In this document: positions 6,875 through 16,041 of the stretch, piece by piece | Layout: every line of letters starts with the position of its first letter | Numbering within the stretch: position 1 is the first letter of the stretch | NCBI GenBank assembly: GCA_946402905.1 | Contig: CAMIYC010000023.1 | Coordinates: 1-52,502, forward strand | Direction of reading: 5' to 3' | DNA length: 52,502 bases | DNA from: an uncultured Prevotellaceae bacterium | GTDB taxonomy: Bacteria; Bacteroidota; Bacteroidia; Bacteroidales; Bacteroidaceae | Program-made: the position numbers and the translations under genes | The notes under the pieces: model-generated | What the model was told of the DNA's origin: nothing | What the model saw: only the letters and a program-made list of their open reading frames with translations | Database searches by the model: none

Positions 6875-9800
6875 ATGAGAAAATTTTTAATTACCACTCT
6901 ATTGTTGATGGCTGTGTGTGCCCTGCATGCCCAGCGCACGACCGACATTCTGGACCGCGGTCTGGTGGCGGTGCCCTCCGGCTCCGGCAGTTTTGTGAGC
7001 TGGCGTATCTTTGCTGATGAGTATTACGACACCCAGTACAACCTTTATCGCAACGGTGTGCGGGTGAACCCATCGCCGCTGAGCGTATCCAATTTCGTAG
7101 ACCCCCAGGGCACGGCGGGCAGCCGTTACCAGGTGGCTGCTGTGGTGCGTGGCGTGGAGCAGGAGAAAAGTGCTGAGGTCGCCCGCCAGTCTATGCAGTA
7201 TCTGCAGTTTGCCGTCCAGCCTATCCTTTCGCGCCGCGGCACCGATATCTCCAATGACTACAGCATCAATGACATTGCGCTGGCCGATGTCGACGGCGAC
7301 GGCGTGTCGGAATTCCTGGTCAAGCGCAACTACAATCTCGACTCCGATGCCACCGGCCCGTGTCCTGTGGCCAACGACTCCGCCTACAATTTCCTGGAGT
7401 GCTATACGGTCAAGGGCGACCGTCTGTGGTATATCGACCTGGGTCCGAATATGTGCAGCGGTCCTGACGAACAATATGATATCGTGGGATATGACTGGGA
7501 CGGCGACGGCAAGGCTGAGGTGCTCATGCGCGGTGCCGACAACATGATCATCTATCATGGCGACGGCACCAAGACCGAGGTGGGCAACATGAATATGAAC
7601 ACCCGCAACACCTTGACCCATACGGCCAATATGACGTATACCAACACGGGAGCGGAGTATCTGCTCTATATGGAAGGTGCGACCGCCAAGCCATACTCCA
7701 TCGGGCCGAGCGGTGCCAAATGGATGGCTTATCCCTTGCCGCGTGGCGATGCCAACGACTGGGGCGACGGTTACGGCCACCGTTCTACCAAGCACTATTT
7801 CGGTGCGCCGTTCCTTGACGGGCGCCATCCCTTTATCTTCCTGGGCCGCGGTTGCTATACCAAGCACCACATGAAAGCCTTCTCTGTCAACCCTCTCACC
7901 CATACCCTCACACTCTACTGGGAGTGGAATAGCGGCAACTCAGGCCCATATTTCGGCCAGGGCTTCCACAACTTCGGCATTGCTGATGTCGACTGGGACG
8001 GGCGTGACGAGATTGTGTTCGGCTCGATGGTGATCGATGACAACGGCCAGGGGCTTTCTACCACCGGTCTCGGCCATGGCGACGCTCAGCACTGCAGCGA
8101 CTTCGACCCCTATCGTCACGGTCAGGAGATCTTCACTTGCAACGAAGACCATCCCGCCATGAACTACCGCGACGCCACCACCTCCAAGATCTACTATCGA
8201 CTGCAGTCGACCTCTGATGACGGCCGTGCCCTGTGTGGCAATTTCATCAATGTCTTTCCCGGATGCGTGGGACACTCCTCGCAGTCGGGTGTCGTCTCTA
8301 CCGTGGCCGACAAGGTGATCACGGGTGCCCCCTCAGGTTTCGCCATGAACTTCCGTATTTACTGGGACGGCGACCTGCTGGAGGAAGCCCTCGACGGTGC
8401 CAGCAGCCGTGAAGGGCCGAGCCGTGTGTTCAAGGCCGACGGCACGACTGTCTTCACCGCCAACGGCACTGCCAACTGCAACTGGACGAAGAACACCCCC
8501 TCGGCCACCGGCGACATCCTCGGCGACTGGCGTGAGGAGATCGTGGCCCGTACGTCAGACAACAAATACATCCGCGTCTACACGACCAATCTTCCCACCG
8601 AGTGGCGCAACTACACGCTCTGGCACGACCATCAGTATCGCCAGGGCATGGTGTGGGAGTCGATAGGCTACAACCAGCCGCCTCATGCCAGTTATTTCCT
8701 GGGCGAACTGGAGAATATCACCGTAGCACCGCCGCCACTTACGATGACGGGCCGCACAGAGATAGCCGATGGCGGTACGATCAGCGGTGCTTACGACGAC
8801 CAGCACGTGATTGTGTGTGAGACCAACGACACCCATGTGACGGTGAGTGACGGTGCCCGTCCGTGGATAGCCACCTTCAACGTGCCCTCCTGGGTACAGG
8901 GCACCAACAGCACCAACACCGCCGGCAATCCCAAGATCAATTATGTGTATTACACCTGTGTGGTGGACGGCGGCGCCTTTGACGGCAACATGCGTCTGGT
9001 CAAGCAGGGCGACGGCACCCTCCAGTTGCCCAAGGTTGCGCAGCGATACACGGGCAATACCGACATCTGGGCCGGTGTGGTCGACTTCGACGGCACCCTC
9101 CTGCATTCTTCGCTGTGGCTGAACCGTTTCGCCGAGCTCAACAGCGACGGCGGTTCGTTCCGCCGTATCAAGGCCGACTATGGTTCCAAGATACGTCCGG
9201 GCCGTGCCGACCATCAGGGTGAGCTCACCACCGACTCCTTGTTGCTGGGCTTCGGCTCGCGCGTGCTATTCGACATCTACGACGACCTGTCTGCCGACCG
9301 TGTAAACGCCCGGTTGTTGACGATAGAGACCAAGGACTGGAAATACGGTCCCGAATACCTGACCCCCGTTTTTGAGTTTGTCAACCATTCCGGCGAAGAG
9401 CCTGTTGTGGGCCGTTATCTGCTTGGCGAGGTGGTTGAGCTCTCTGGCTCTGTGACAGACATCAAGATTGAGGGTCTGGGCAATAAGCTGAAGAGCAGTA
9501 TTGTCTATGAAGACGGCCGTCTCTATCTTGACATCTCCGAAATGCGTGCCAACGGCGACGTCTACTGGACCGGCACCGAGAGCGACACCTGGGACGTGGC
9601 TGGCACTCAGAACTTCACCAACGCCAGTGGTGAGAGCGACATCTTTGTCTCTGGCGACAATGTCATCTTCAACGATGACGCCCAGCAGTACAATGTCATT
9701 CTGTCCGATGAAATCGAGGCCGACAGTGTGATCGTGGACAACAACGACCATCCCTTCACTTTCAAGGGCAGCGGCTCGCTGATCGGCGGCACCACGCTGG

Positions 9801-11389
9801 TGAAGCGCGGTTCCGGCACGCTCAATATCACCACCGACAACACCTACACTGGCGGCACACGCATCTCCGGCGGTACCATAGCGGTGTCAGCGTTGTCGAA
9901 TGCCAACAAGGCCAAGGGCAATCTGGGCGGTGTGACCCTTGCCGCCAATAAGTTTGTCATCGAGAACGGTGCAGAGCTGCGCACCACGTCGGCAGTGACT
10001 AATGGCTCTGCCATACAGTTTGCGGGCGACGAGGGCGGTGTCATCTCCAATTTCGGCGACTTCATCGTAGACCGTGCGATGACGGGCACCGTACTGACCA
10101 AGAAAGGCTCCGGTTGGATGAAGCTCAATGTTTCCAACAATCAGCTGCAACGTCTCGTTATCGCCGGTGGCACGGTGCAGTGTGTCAATGCCAATACCCC
10201 TGCCCAGACGGTGGAATTCCAGAATGGCGCGCTGAACGAGAACACCGGCACAAGCTACAACATCGAGGTGCCTCAAGGCAAGAAAGGCACTTGGAACCTT
10301 GTGGACCGTGGTTCCTATACCAACAAGCTGACGGGCAGCGGCACACTGACCGTGTACTGTCCTGTGGTAGTGGGCAACGGATGGAACGCCACCCGCACAC
10401 AGATCAAGGGCGACTGGTCTGCATTTGAAGGCACGGTCACTTGTTCCGTGCACAGCAAAGACAGCCGTTTCACCCTTGACAACAGTTATGGCATGCCCAA
10501 AGGCACCTTCAACATCCCCTCAGGTGTGGAGTTGCAGAACAGCGGCAAGAGCTATCGTATCGGCAAGGTGACGGGCACCGGCAGTCTTGGAGGGTCGTGT
10601 ACGTTCAGCAACGGTGCTTCAGCCGGTGCCAACTCATGGCAGGTGGGCGACGACACCAACTGGTCATGGAGTGGAAAGGTGACCTCCAATGCTCACTTCG
10701 TGAAGATGGGTGAGGGTAAGCTCACCTACAGTGGTTCAAGCGATAACAGTGGCAATTTCACCGTCAGTGAGGGAGAATTGCAGTTGTCGTCAGGACTGCT
10801 GGGCAAAGGCCGTCTCGTGGTCTCCGCAGGTGGTGTCTTCTCCGGCACCAATACCAGTTCGCGCCCCCTCACCAACTCCAGCATCACCGTTGACGGTACG
10901 TTGCGCCCAGGAACGTCGAACACCGCCTATGTCGGCACCCTCTACTTCGGTCAGAAAGACGTGACATTCAATGCCAACAGCGTCTATGAGGTGAAAGCCC
11001 ATCAGTGTGCCACGTCGAGCAGCGCCGGATGTACGACCATCGCCGGCATCGGCACGCTGACGATGAATGGCATCCTGCGTGTGACGGTGAGCACCACCCA
11101 TACGCTGGCAGCCGGTGATTCCATCCGTGTGTGGAGTGCCGGTGAGATGACCGGTGAGCCGGTATTAGAGTTGCAGCCTGGTATCGAGTGGGACACCACC
11201 CGTCTCTCAGAGGGTCTGCTCTTTGTGGTCTCTGTCTCCGATGGTATCGACTATGTCACGATGCCCCGTCAGGACGCTGATGACATCTATGACCTGAGCG
11301 GACGTCTGGTACGTCAGGACGCTGAGTCGACCCAGGGCCTTCCCGCAGGTATCTACGTGCGCAATGGCCGTAAGATCGTTGTGAAATAA
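6875..11389 (+). CDS. PL11-type rhamnogalacturonan lyase with autotransporter-like repeats
   Basis: 1,504 residues from ATG 6875 (GTG 6872 also possible). A signal peptide ends near VCALHAQ. Residues about 22-620 match family 11 polysaccharide lyases: RTTDILDRGLVAVPSGSGSF, WRIFADE, YNLYRNG, and repeated calcium-binding propeller motifs (DVDGDGVSEFLVKR, DWDGDGKAEVLMRG, DVDWDGRDEIVFG, GDILGDWREEIVAR). PL11 enzymes cleave the rhamnose-galacturonate backbone of rhamnogalacturonan I. The region about 630-1,450 is unlike the enzyme: it has autotransporter-associated beta-strand (PATR) repeats such as GTTLVKRGSGTLNI with TYTGGTRISGGT, probably a surface-exposed beta-solenoid. The end, YDLSGRLV...GLPAGIYVRNGRKIVVK, resembles Por/T9SS-type sorting tails. 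It is more than twice the usual PL11 length. Confidence 0.85.
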   Translation: MRKFLITTLLLMAVCALHAQRTTDILDRGLVAVPSGSGSFVSWRIFADEYYDTQYNLYRNGVRVNPSPLSVSNFVDPQGTAGSRYQVAAVVRGVEQEKSAEVARQSMQYLQFAVQPILSRRGTDISNDYSINDIALADVDGDGVSEFLVKRNYNLDSDATGPCPVANDSAYNFLECYTVKGDRLWYIDLGPNMCSGPDEQYDIVGYDWDGDGKAEVLMRGADNMIIYHGDGTKTEVGNMNMNTRNTLTHTANMTYTNTGAEYLLYMEGATAKPYSIGPSGAKWMAYPLPRGDANDWGDGYGHRSTKHYFGAPFLDGRHPFIFLGRGCYTKHHMKAFSVNPLTHTLTLYWEWNSGNSGPYFGQGFHNFGIADVDWDGRDEIVFGSMVIDDNGQGLSTTGLGHGDAQHCSDFDPYRHGQEIFTCNEDHPAMNYRDATTSKIYYRLQSTSDDGRALCGNFINVFPGCVGHSSQSGVVSTVADKVITGAPSGFAMNFRIYWDGDLLEEALDGASSREGPSRVFKADGTTVFTANGTANCNWTKNTPSATGDILGDWREEIVARTSDNKYIRVYTTNLPTEWRNYTLWHDHQYRQGMVWESIGYNQPPHASYFLGELENITVAPPPLTMTGRTEIADGGTISGAYDDQHVIVCETNDTHVTVSDGARPWIATFNVPSWVQGTNSTNTAGNPKINYVYYTCVVDGGAFDGNMRLVKQGDGTLQLPKVAQRYTGNTDIWAGVVDFDGTLLHSSLWLNRFAELNSDGGSFRRIKADYGSKIRPGRADHQGELTTDSLLLGFGSRVLFDIYDDLSADRVNARLLTIETKDWKYGPEYLTPVFEFVNHSGEEPVVGRYLLGEVVELSGSVTDIKIEGLGNKLKSSIVYEDGRLYLDISEMRANGDVYWTGTESDTWDVAGTQNFTNASGESDIFVSGDNVIFNDDAQQYNVILSDEIEADSVIVDNNDHPFTFKGSGSLIGGTTLVKRGSGTLNITTDNTYTGGTRISGGTIAVSALSNANKAKGNLGGVTLAANKFVIENGAELRTTSAVTNGSAIQFAGDEGGVISNFGDFIVDRAMTGTVLTKKGSGWMKLNVSNNQLQRLVIAGGTVQCVNANTPAQTVEFQNGALNENTGTSYNIEVPQGKKGTWNLVDRGSYTNKLTGSGTLTVYCPVVVGNGWNATRTQIKGDWSAFEGTVTCSVHSKDSRFTLDNSYGMPKGTFNIPSGVELQNSGKSYRIGKVTGTGSLGGSCTFSNGASAGANSWQVGDDTNWSWSGKVTSNAHFVKMGEGKLTYSGSSDNSGNFTVSEGELQLSSGLLGKGRLVVSAGGVFSGTNTSSRPLTNSSITVDGTLRPGTSNTAYVGTLYFGQKDVTFNANSVYEVKAHQCATSSSAGCTTIAGIGTLTMNGILRVTVSTTHTLAAGDSIRVWSAGEMTGEPVLELQPGIEWDTTRLSEGLLFVVSVSDGIDYVTMPRQDADDIYDLSGRLVRQDAESTQGLPAGIYVRNGRKIVVK

Positions 11390-11410
11390 GCACTGACCTG
11401 CATCATAATG

Positions 11411-11450
11411 ACGGCGGGGCTCCCCTTATGAGGAACCCCGCCGTTCTTTT
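11411..11450. terminator. Bidirectional terminator between convergent genes
   Basis: ACGGCGGGG (11411-11419) pairs with CCCCGCCGT (11436-11444), followed by TCTTTTTCTT on the plus strand. It separates the convergent PL11 and BspA-like genes. Confidence 0.8.
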
Positions 11451-11460
11451 TCTTCCGTTA

Positions 11461-13140
11461 TTATTGTTCGATGATGGTCTTGAATTTCTTCCAGTTTTTC
11501 TCTTTCTTGTAGAGACCTGCGAATCCCCTGGGCACATACAGCGGCACTTTCTCGCTGCCGTTGCTCTTGAGTTTGGGCGGCTGTGCGCCGAGGCAGACGA
11601 TGCGCTGCAGTTGTTCACACTTGGTGAAGGGTTTGCTGCCCAGCTCGGTGACGGCAGCCGGGATGACAAACTCCTGTATCATCGAGCAGGAGCGGAACGC
11701 CTCGTCGCCGATGACCTGCAGGTTGTGGGGCAGGGTGATGCTTCTCAGTGTGAGACAGCCCCGGAAAGCCTCGTCGCCGATGCTGGTGATGCCGTCGTGG
11801 AGCCTGATGGTGAGAAGGCCGTTGCAGTTGCGGAAGCAGCTCGCCGGTATCTTGGTCACCCGTGTGGGTAGTGTGATGGTGGTGAGCGAACCGCACTCCT
11901 GGAAGGCGTGAGCACCTATTTCGCTCAGGGTCTCCGGCATGTTGACCGACATGAGAGCCTTGCAGTCCTGCATTGCCTCATTGCCGATGGCGGTCAGACT
12001 CGCCGGCAATTGTAAGCTTCTCAGGTTCTTACATCCCTTGAAAGTGGCATCTTCGATCTTGTTCACCCCTTCAGGTACGGTCATGGCCTGCAGGTTGGCG
12101 CAATACATGAATGATCCCTTCTCGATGCTGCTGACCGATGCCGGAAGTATGATCTGGGAGACGGCACAGGAGGCGCAGGCGTATGCCGCGATGGTGCTGA
12201 CGCCCGCAGGTACGCTGAGTGTGCCGGTCTTAGCTGCGGGACATTGCAGCAGTGTGGTCATGGCGTAGTCGTAGAGCGCGCCTCCCACACTGGTGTACTC
12301 GCGGTTGCCTTGTTCGATGTTGATCTGCTGGAGAGAGGTGCTGTTGCCAGGTTGTCCACCGTCGATGTGCGTGCCGCGTGGAATGTTGATCTCCCTGAGT
12401 TTGTTGTCGGCCAGGGCGTTCCATCCCAGTGTGCTGAGGTTGCTGTTCAGACGGATGTCTGTGAGTCCGCATCCTTTGAATGCCTCCTGCCCGATGGTTC
12501 CCACCGATGCCGGGATGTGGATCCTTTTCAGGTTCTTGCAGTCCATGAATGCTTTCTTGCCGATCATCTCCAATGACCGCGACAGGAGGATGTCTTCCAG
12601 TCGCTCACACCGGTAGAATGCCTCGTCGTCGATCACTTTCACGCCGTCGGGCATGTATACAGCTTTCAGTTTGTCGCAGTCGTAGAAAGCGCGCCGTCCT
12701 ATCTCTTGCGTATATTCGGGCAGCTTGATGACCCGCAGGTGGTTCATACCCGAGAACATGTCGTCGGCGATGACATCGCGCTCGTTGCCATAGCTTCTGA
12801 CGATGCTGGCCCGTGTGAGATCGAGGTCGACGTAGTTTTCTATCGTGCGCCCACTTTCGCTTTTGCATGTAGAGCGGTCGCAGATTTTTTTGATGAGTCT
12901 GATGTCGTCTCGGTTGAGCATGCCCTCAATGGTGAGCCTTCTCACCCTGTTGATGGCATCGGGGCCGATGACATCCTGCAGTTTCCCGGCCCTCCCGTTT
13001 CTTACGTGTAGCATGTCGCCCATCATGGGTGTGGGCTTTTGCGGTGTGTCTTTTTTGCCGAATGTGCGCTCCTGAGCCACAGCCGTGGTGCTCATAGCAC
13101 ACAAGAGCAAAGCCATTGATATTAGTTTGAAGATTCTCAT
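11461..13140 (-). CDS. BspA-like leucine-rich repeat surface protein
   Basis: 559 residues starting at the ATG at 13140 (MRIFKLISMALLLCAMSTTAVAQ signal peptide); an in-frame ATG at 13230 lies inside ribH and gives no signal sequence, so it is rejected. About 14 LRR_5 (Treponema/BspA-type) repeats follow, each of about 23 residues with the pattern IGxxAFxxCxxLxxIxLPxxV, for example GKKAFMDCKNLKRIHIPASV and GDEAFRSCSMIQEFVIPAAV. A short C-terminal segment (YVPRGFAGLYKKEKNWKKF) is typical of the family. BspA-type proteins bind host proteins or polysaccharides at the cell surface. No T9SS tail is visible. It lies 53 nt downstream of ribH on the same strand. Confidence 0.85.
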   Translation of the reverse strand: MRIFKLISMALLLCAMSTTAVAQERTFGKKDTPQKPTPMMGDMLHVRNGRAGKLQDVIGPDAINRVRRLTIEGMLNRDDIRLIKKICDRSTCKSESGRTIENYVDLDLTRASIVRSYGNERDVIADDMFSGMNHLRVIKLPEYTQEIGRRAFYDCDKLKAVYMPDGVKVIDDEAFYRCERLEDILLSRSLEMIGKKAFMDCKNLKRIHIPASVGTIGQEAFKGCGLTDIRLNSNLSTLGWNALADNKLREINIPRGTHIDGGQPGNSTSLQQINIEQGNREYTSVGGALYDYAMTTLLQCPAAKTGTLSVPAGVSTIAAYACASCAVSQIILPASVSSIEKGSFMYCANLQAMTVPEGVNKIEDATFKGCKNLRSLQLPASLTAIGNEAMQDCKALMSVNMPETLSEIGAHAFQECGSLTTITLPTRVTKIPASCFRNCNGLLTIRLHDGITSIGDEAFRGCLTLRSITLPHNLQVIGDEAFRSCSMIQEFVIPAAVTELGSKPFTKCEQLQRIVCLGAQPPKLKSNGSEKVPLYVPRGFAGLYKKEKNWKKFKTIIEQ

Positions 13141-13193
13141 AATGGTAGGCTTTAAAAAAGAGACATCCACGAGGATGTCTCTTATATGTTTTG

Positions 13194-13670
13194 TTAGAAT
13201 TTTGCCATCTTGATGGCGACTATAGCGCATTCGTCACCTTTGTTGCCCAGTTTGCCTCCGCTTCGATCCCTGGCCTGCTCGATATTGTCTGTGGTCAGCA
13301 GTCCGTAGATGACGGGTATCTCACTCTTGGCGTTGAGTTGTGCGATGCCTGCGGTGACGCCCTGACAGATATAGTCAAAGTGTGGAGTCTCCCCCCTTAT
13401 GACACTGCCCAGTATGATGATGGCGTCGTATCCTCCGTTGAGTGTCATCTGGTGTGCCCCGTATACGAGCTCAAAGCTTCCCGGCACCGATTTCACGTGG
13501 ATGTTTTCCGGCAGTGCTCCGTGTTTCTCCAGCGTGGTGACAGCTCCCTGAAGCAATGCTCCTGTGATTTCGCTGTTCCATTCAGAGACGACGATGCCGA
13601 AGCACATGTTGCTGGCGTCGGGCACCTTTGACGCGTCGTATGAGGAGAGGTGATGTAATGCTGTAGCCAT
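13194..13670 (-). CDS. ribH: 6,7-dimethyl-8-ribityllumazine synthase
   Basis: 158 residues, usual length. It condenses 5-amino-6-ribitylaminouracil with dihydroxybutanone phosphate in riboflavin synthesis and forms cytosolic 60-mers or pentamers. Diagnostic stretches are [49 protein letters not shown] (catalytic His in TPHFD), [16 protein letters not shown] and GNKGDECA. The start codon overlaps the stop of the TPR gene by one base (TAATG), implying translational coupling. The TPR-ribH order is common in Bacteroidales. Confidence 0.97.
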   Translation of the reverse strand: MATALHHLSSYDASKVPDASNMCFGIVVSEWNSEITGALLQGAVTTLEKHGALPENIHVKSVPGSFELVYGAHQMTLNGGYDAIIILGSVIRGETPHFDYICQGVTAGIAQLNAKSEIPVIYGLLTTDNIEQARDRSGGKLGNKGDECAIVAIKMAKF

Positions 13671-14368
13671 TATTGCGTGAGATATTCAATGTACTTGTCT
13701 ACATCCTGCTGTATGGGTGATCCGAGGTACTTGGCTTTGATATCCTGGAATAATTTCAGGGCTTCGTCGTTTTTCTTCTGGTCTATCAGTATGATAGCTG
13801 CTTTCTGCAGTGCGATGGGCGACACGGTGTTGTTGTATCCGGCTTCGGAAGCTTTGTCGGCCATGCTGGCAGCCTTCTTGAATGCGTCGATGGCTTTGTC
13901 GAGCTGTTTCACATTGGCGTAAGCGTCGCCGACGGCCACCATTGCGAGCGGGCTGACCATCATGTCGTCTTTGGGGTCGAAGTCATCGAGATATTTGAGG
14001 GCTTCCTCCCATTTGTCCTGCTTGGCATAGCAGAGGCCGGCATAGAGTTTTGCCAGGTTGCCAGCATTGGTGCTGCTGTATTCGTTGGCTATCTGGATGA
14101 ATCCAGGTGCTCCCAGGCTGTCGCCCTTGAGTGCTTTGTCGAAATTCTGCATCATAAACAGTTCCTGACACTTTGCGAGGGCAGTGCTGGCTTTTTCGTT
14201 GCGTGAGTCTTTGTAATCACTATACATGGTGATGGCTATGATCAGCACGACCAGTGCCACCAGACACCCAATAATCGCCTTCTTGTATTTATCGAAGAAG
14301 GCTTCCGACCTGTTCAGGGCGTCAGACATCTCCTGGTTGCCCTGATTTGCTTTCTTTTGTTTTGCCAT
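13670..14368 (-). CDS. TPR-repeat membrane-anchored protein (YfgM-like)
   Basis: 232 residues. A charged cytosolic N-terminus (about 1-30, with [12 protein letters not shown]) is followed by one transmembrane helix ([19 protein letters not shown], about 32-50) and a periplasmic domain with TPR-like helical pairs: [60 protein letters not shown]. Architecture is as in YfgM/BamD-like ancillary proteins; the partner in Bacteroidetes is unproven. A TAATTTTG promoter box about 80 nt upstream should drive TPR-ribH and probably the BspA gene. Confidence 0.78.
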   Translation of the reverse strand: MAKQKKANQGNQEMSDALNRSEAFFDKYKKAIIGCLVALVVLIIAITMYSDYKDSRNEKASTALAKCQELFMMQNFDKALKGDSLGAPGFIQIANEYSSTNAGNLAKLYAGLCYAKQDKWEEALKYLDDFDPKDDMMVSPLAMVAVGDAYANVKQLDKAIDAFKKAASMADKASEAGYNNTVSPIALQKAAIILIDQKKNDEALKLFQDIKAKYLGSPIQQDVDKYIEYLTQ

Positions 14369-14450
14369 TTATTCTTTGATATTAATTAATTCTCTTTAGT
14401 CCTCCACATTAAAAAAATAGGGATAAATGGGGGTACATAAAATTGCGCCG

Positions 14451-14458
14451 CAAAATTA
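14451..14458 (-). promoter_or_regulatory. -7 promoter box for the TPR-ribH operon
   Basis: Minus-strand TAATTTTG at 14458-14451 lies 83 nt before the TPR start. The rest of the 14369-14622 gap shows no gene. Confidence 0.55.
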
Positions 14459-14622
14459 GTTATTTTATCTCATATATTGAAATTTCTTCAAGACTTTTTT
14501 CGTTTTTCATTCAGAAAACCCTTTACTTTGTCGTAAAAGCTCCTGTCAGAACAGATACGCTACGGAGAGTATTCTGCAGTTTTTCTCTTTCAGCCCGTTT
14601 TCGCCCGGGCCTTATGGTACTA

Positions 14623-15297
14623 CTAATGAGCAGGTACAAGAGTGTCATACTGCGTCTTGTCGTCGATGCCGGCGGCGGCGAGGGCCTCGATGCGCTCTGT
14701 GCAGGTGCCGCATTTCCCGCAGTGGCGTTCACCCCCCTTGTAGCACGACCATGTCTCAGAGTAGTCTATGCCCAGGGCTTTGCCACGAAGGGCGATGTCG
14801 GTCTTTGAGATATGAGTATAGGGCGCGAGCAGCCCCACGTGTGCGAAGGTGCCCTGTCGGATGGCTTCATCCATGGCCTGTACGAATTGCGGTCTGCAGT
14901 CGGGGTAGATGGTATGGTCGCCTCCATGATTGGCCATCATCACGTATTGTAAGCCATGGCTCTCCGCCAGTCCGGCAGCTATTGACAGCATGATGCCGTT
15001 GCGGAAGGGCACGACGGTAGATTTCATATTGTCCTCATCGTATGCCCCCTCAGGTATATCCTCTCCACCCTTGAGCAGGGAACTTTTGAAACAGTCGGCC
15101 ATGAATCCGAGGTTAATGATGATATGTGGGATGCCGAGCCTTTGGCAGTGCATCTGTGCGAATGGGATCTCCCGGCTGTTGTGCTTGCTCCCATAGTCGA
15201 AGGAGACCCCCATGGCGATCCGTTGCTTATAGTCGTAAAGCAGCGTGATGCTGTCCATCCCGCCGCTTACGACTATCAGTGTGTCTTTGTCGTTCAT
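14623..15297 (-). CDS. queC: 7-cyano-7-deazaguanine synthase
   Basis: 224 residues from ATG 15297, chosen because it overlaps the ridA stop as ATGA; an upstream in-frame ATG at 15312 adds five residues. ATP-dependent conversion of 7-carboxy-7-deazaguanine to preQ0 in queuosine synthesis. The PP-loop SGGMDS (residues 11-16), FDYGSKHNSREIPFA, VPFRNGIMLSIAA and the C-terminal zinc site (Cys in WSCYKGG, then HCGKCGTC) are all present. It is the last gene of recF-DUF721-ridA-queC. Another queuosine gene, tgt, lies at 36532-37659, in a separate operon. Confidence 0.97.
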   Translation of the reverse strand: MNDKDTLIVVSGGMDSITLLYDYKQRIAMGVSFDYGSKHNSREIPFAQMHCQRLGIPHIIINLGFMADCFKSSLLKGGEDIPEGAYDEDNMKSTVVPFRNGIMLSIAAGLAESHGLQYVMMANHGGDHTIYPDCRPQFVQAMDEAIRQGTFAHVGLLAPYTHISKTDIALRGKALGIDYSETWSCYKGGERHCGKCGTCTERIEALAAAGIDDKTQYDTLVPAH

Positions 15298-15668
15298 CGT
15301 GCCGCAATACATTCTATTTCTACCAGTGCACCTTTCGGCAATGTCTTGACGGCCACTGCAGAACGTGCGGGGAACGGAGCGGCGAAGAATGAGGCGTATA
15401 CCTCGTTCATTGCGGCGAAATCGGCCATGTCGGCCAGGAAGACGGTGGTCTTCACGACATTAGAGAGTGTGAGGCCTGCCGACTGGAGGATGGCCTGGGC
15501 ATTGAGGATAGACTGCCGTGTCTGCTCCTTGACACCTCCCTCAGGGAAAGCGCCTGTGGCAGGGTCGATGGGTAACTGGCCTGATGCGAATACAAAACCA
15601 TTGGCCTCGATGGCCTGACTGTACGGTCCGATGGCTGCTGGAGCCTTTTCTGTGTTGATGGATTTCAT
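15294..15668 (-). CDS. ridA: RidA family reactive-intermediate deaminase
   Basis: 124 residues, the full family length. It hydrolyses enamine/imine intermediates released by PLP enzymes such as threonine dehydratase and acts as a cytosolic trimer. Motifs: N-terminal APAAIGPYSQAI, FVFASGQLPIDP with EGGVKEQTRQSILNA, VVKTTVFLADMADFAAMNEVY, and the RSAVAVKTLPKGALVEIECIA strand in which the substrate-binding Arg and the C-terminal Glu are kept. Stop and queC start overlap by 4 nt. Confidence 0.95.
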   Translation of the reverse strand: MKSINTEKAPAAIGPYSQAIEANGFVFASGQLPIDPATGAFPEGGVKEQTRQSILNAQAILQSAGLTLSNVVKTTVFLADMADFAAMNEVYASFFAAPFPARSAVAVKTLPKGALVEIECIAAR

Positions 15669-15690
15669 GATGTTTATTTTGAGGGTTTGT

Positions 15691-15748
15691 GGGGTTTATG
15701 GGGGTTGTGGGGTTGATGGGGTTTATGGGGTTGATGGGGTTGATGGGG
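15691..15748 (+). repeat. G-tract 9-mer tandem repeat
   Basis: Seven runs of four or five G begin at exactly 9-nt intervals (15691, 15700, 15709, 15718, 15727, 15736, 15745), separated by 4-5 nt TTTAT, TTGT or TTGAT spacers. It lies between the DUF721 stop and the ridA start, and the G-rich strand is the template strand for this operon. It satisfies the classical G-quadruplex pattern several times over. Confidence 0.85.
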
Positions 15749-15750
15749 TG

Positions 15751-16041
15751 CTAATAAAACCTGATGTCGCTGATGATGTTGGCGCCAACTTCTGCGTTGA
15801 GGCGCTGGACCAGTTGGGAGCGCATCATCGAGAGGTCTGCGCGCAGGGCGGGGTTGTTGATTTTGACCATCATGGTCTGATTGTAGATTTTCTTCTCCAC
15901 GGTATAGCGCTCGACGATTTTTCCTGCCACTTTTGTCCAGGAGTCGAGGAGACGTCGCTGCAGTAGCGGTGTCTCCAGTCCTGTCTCCCTGAGGTATAGG
16001 TCGAGCAGGCTGCCGAAAGGTTTTACTTCACGCCTGAACAT
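15751..16041 (-). CDS. DUF721 (DciA-like) protein
   Basis: 96 residues. The pattern KPFGSLLDLYLRETGLETPL, LLDSWTKVAGKIVERYT, LMVKINNPALRADLSMMRSQ and IISDIRFY fits the DUF721/DciA family; DciA homologues help load the replicative helicase, though this short Bacteroidetes branch is not characterised. It overlaps the recF 3' end by 14 nt, an arrangement widespread in the phylum and consistent with a DNA-metabolism role. Confidence 0.85.
   Translation of the reverse strand: MFRREVKPFGSLLDLYLRETGLETPLLQRRLLDSWTKVAGKIVERYTVEKKIYNQTMMVKINNPALRADLSMMRSQLVQRLNAEVGANIISDIRFY

Noticed and set aside
5497..11101. Several long antisense ORFs opposite the hydrolase fusion and the PL11 gene (up to 483 codons)
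   Set aside because: High G+C at third positions opens antisense frames; the sense proteins have signal peptides and catalytic motifs, the antisense ones none.
13141..13230. Upstream start for the BspA-like protein at 13230
   Set aside because: It lies within ribH, hides the signal peptide and has no support; ATG 13140 gives a canonical signal sequence.
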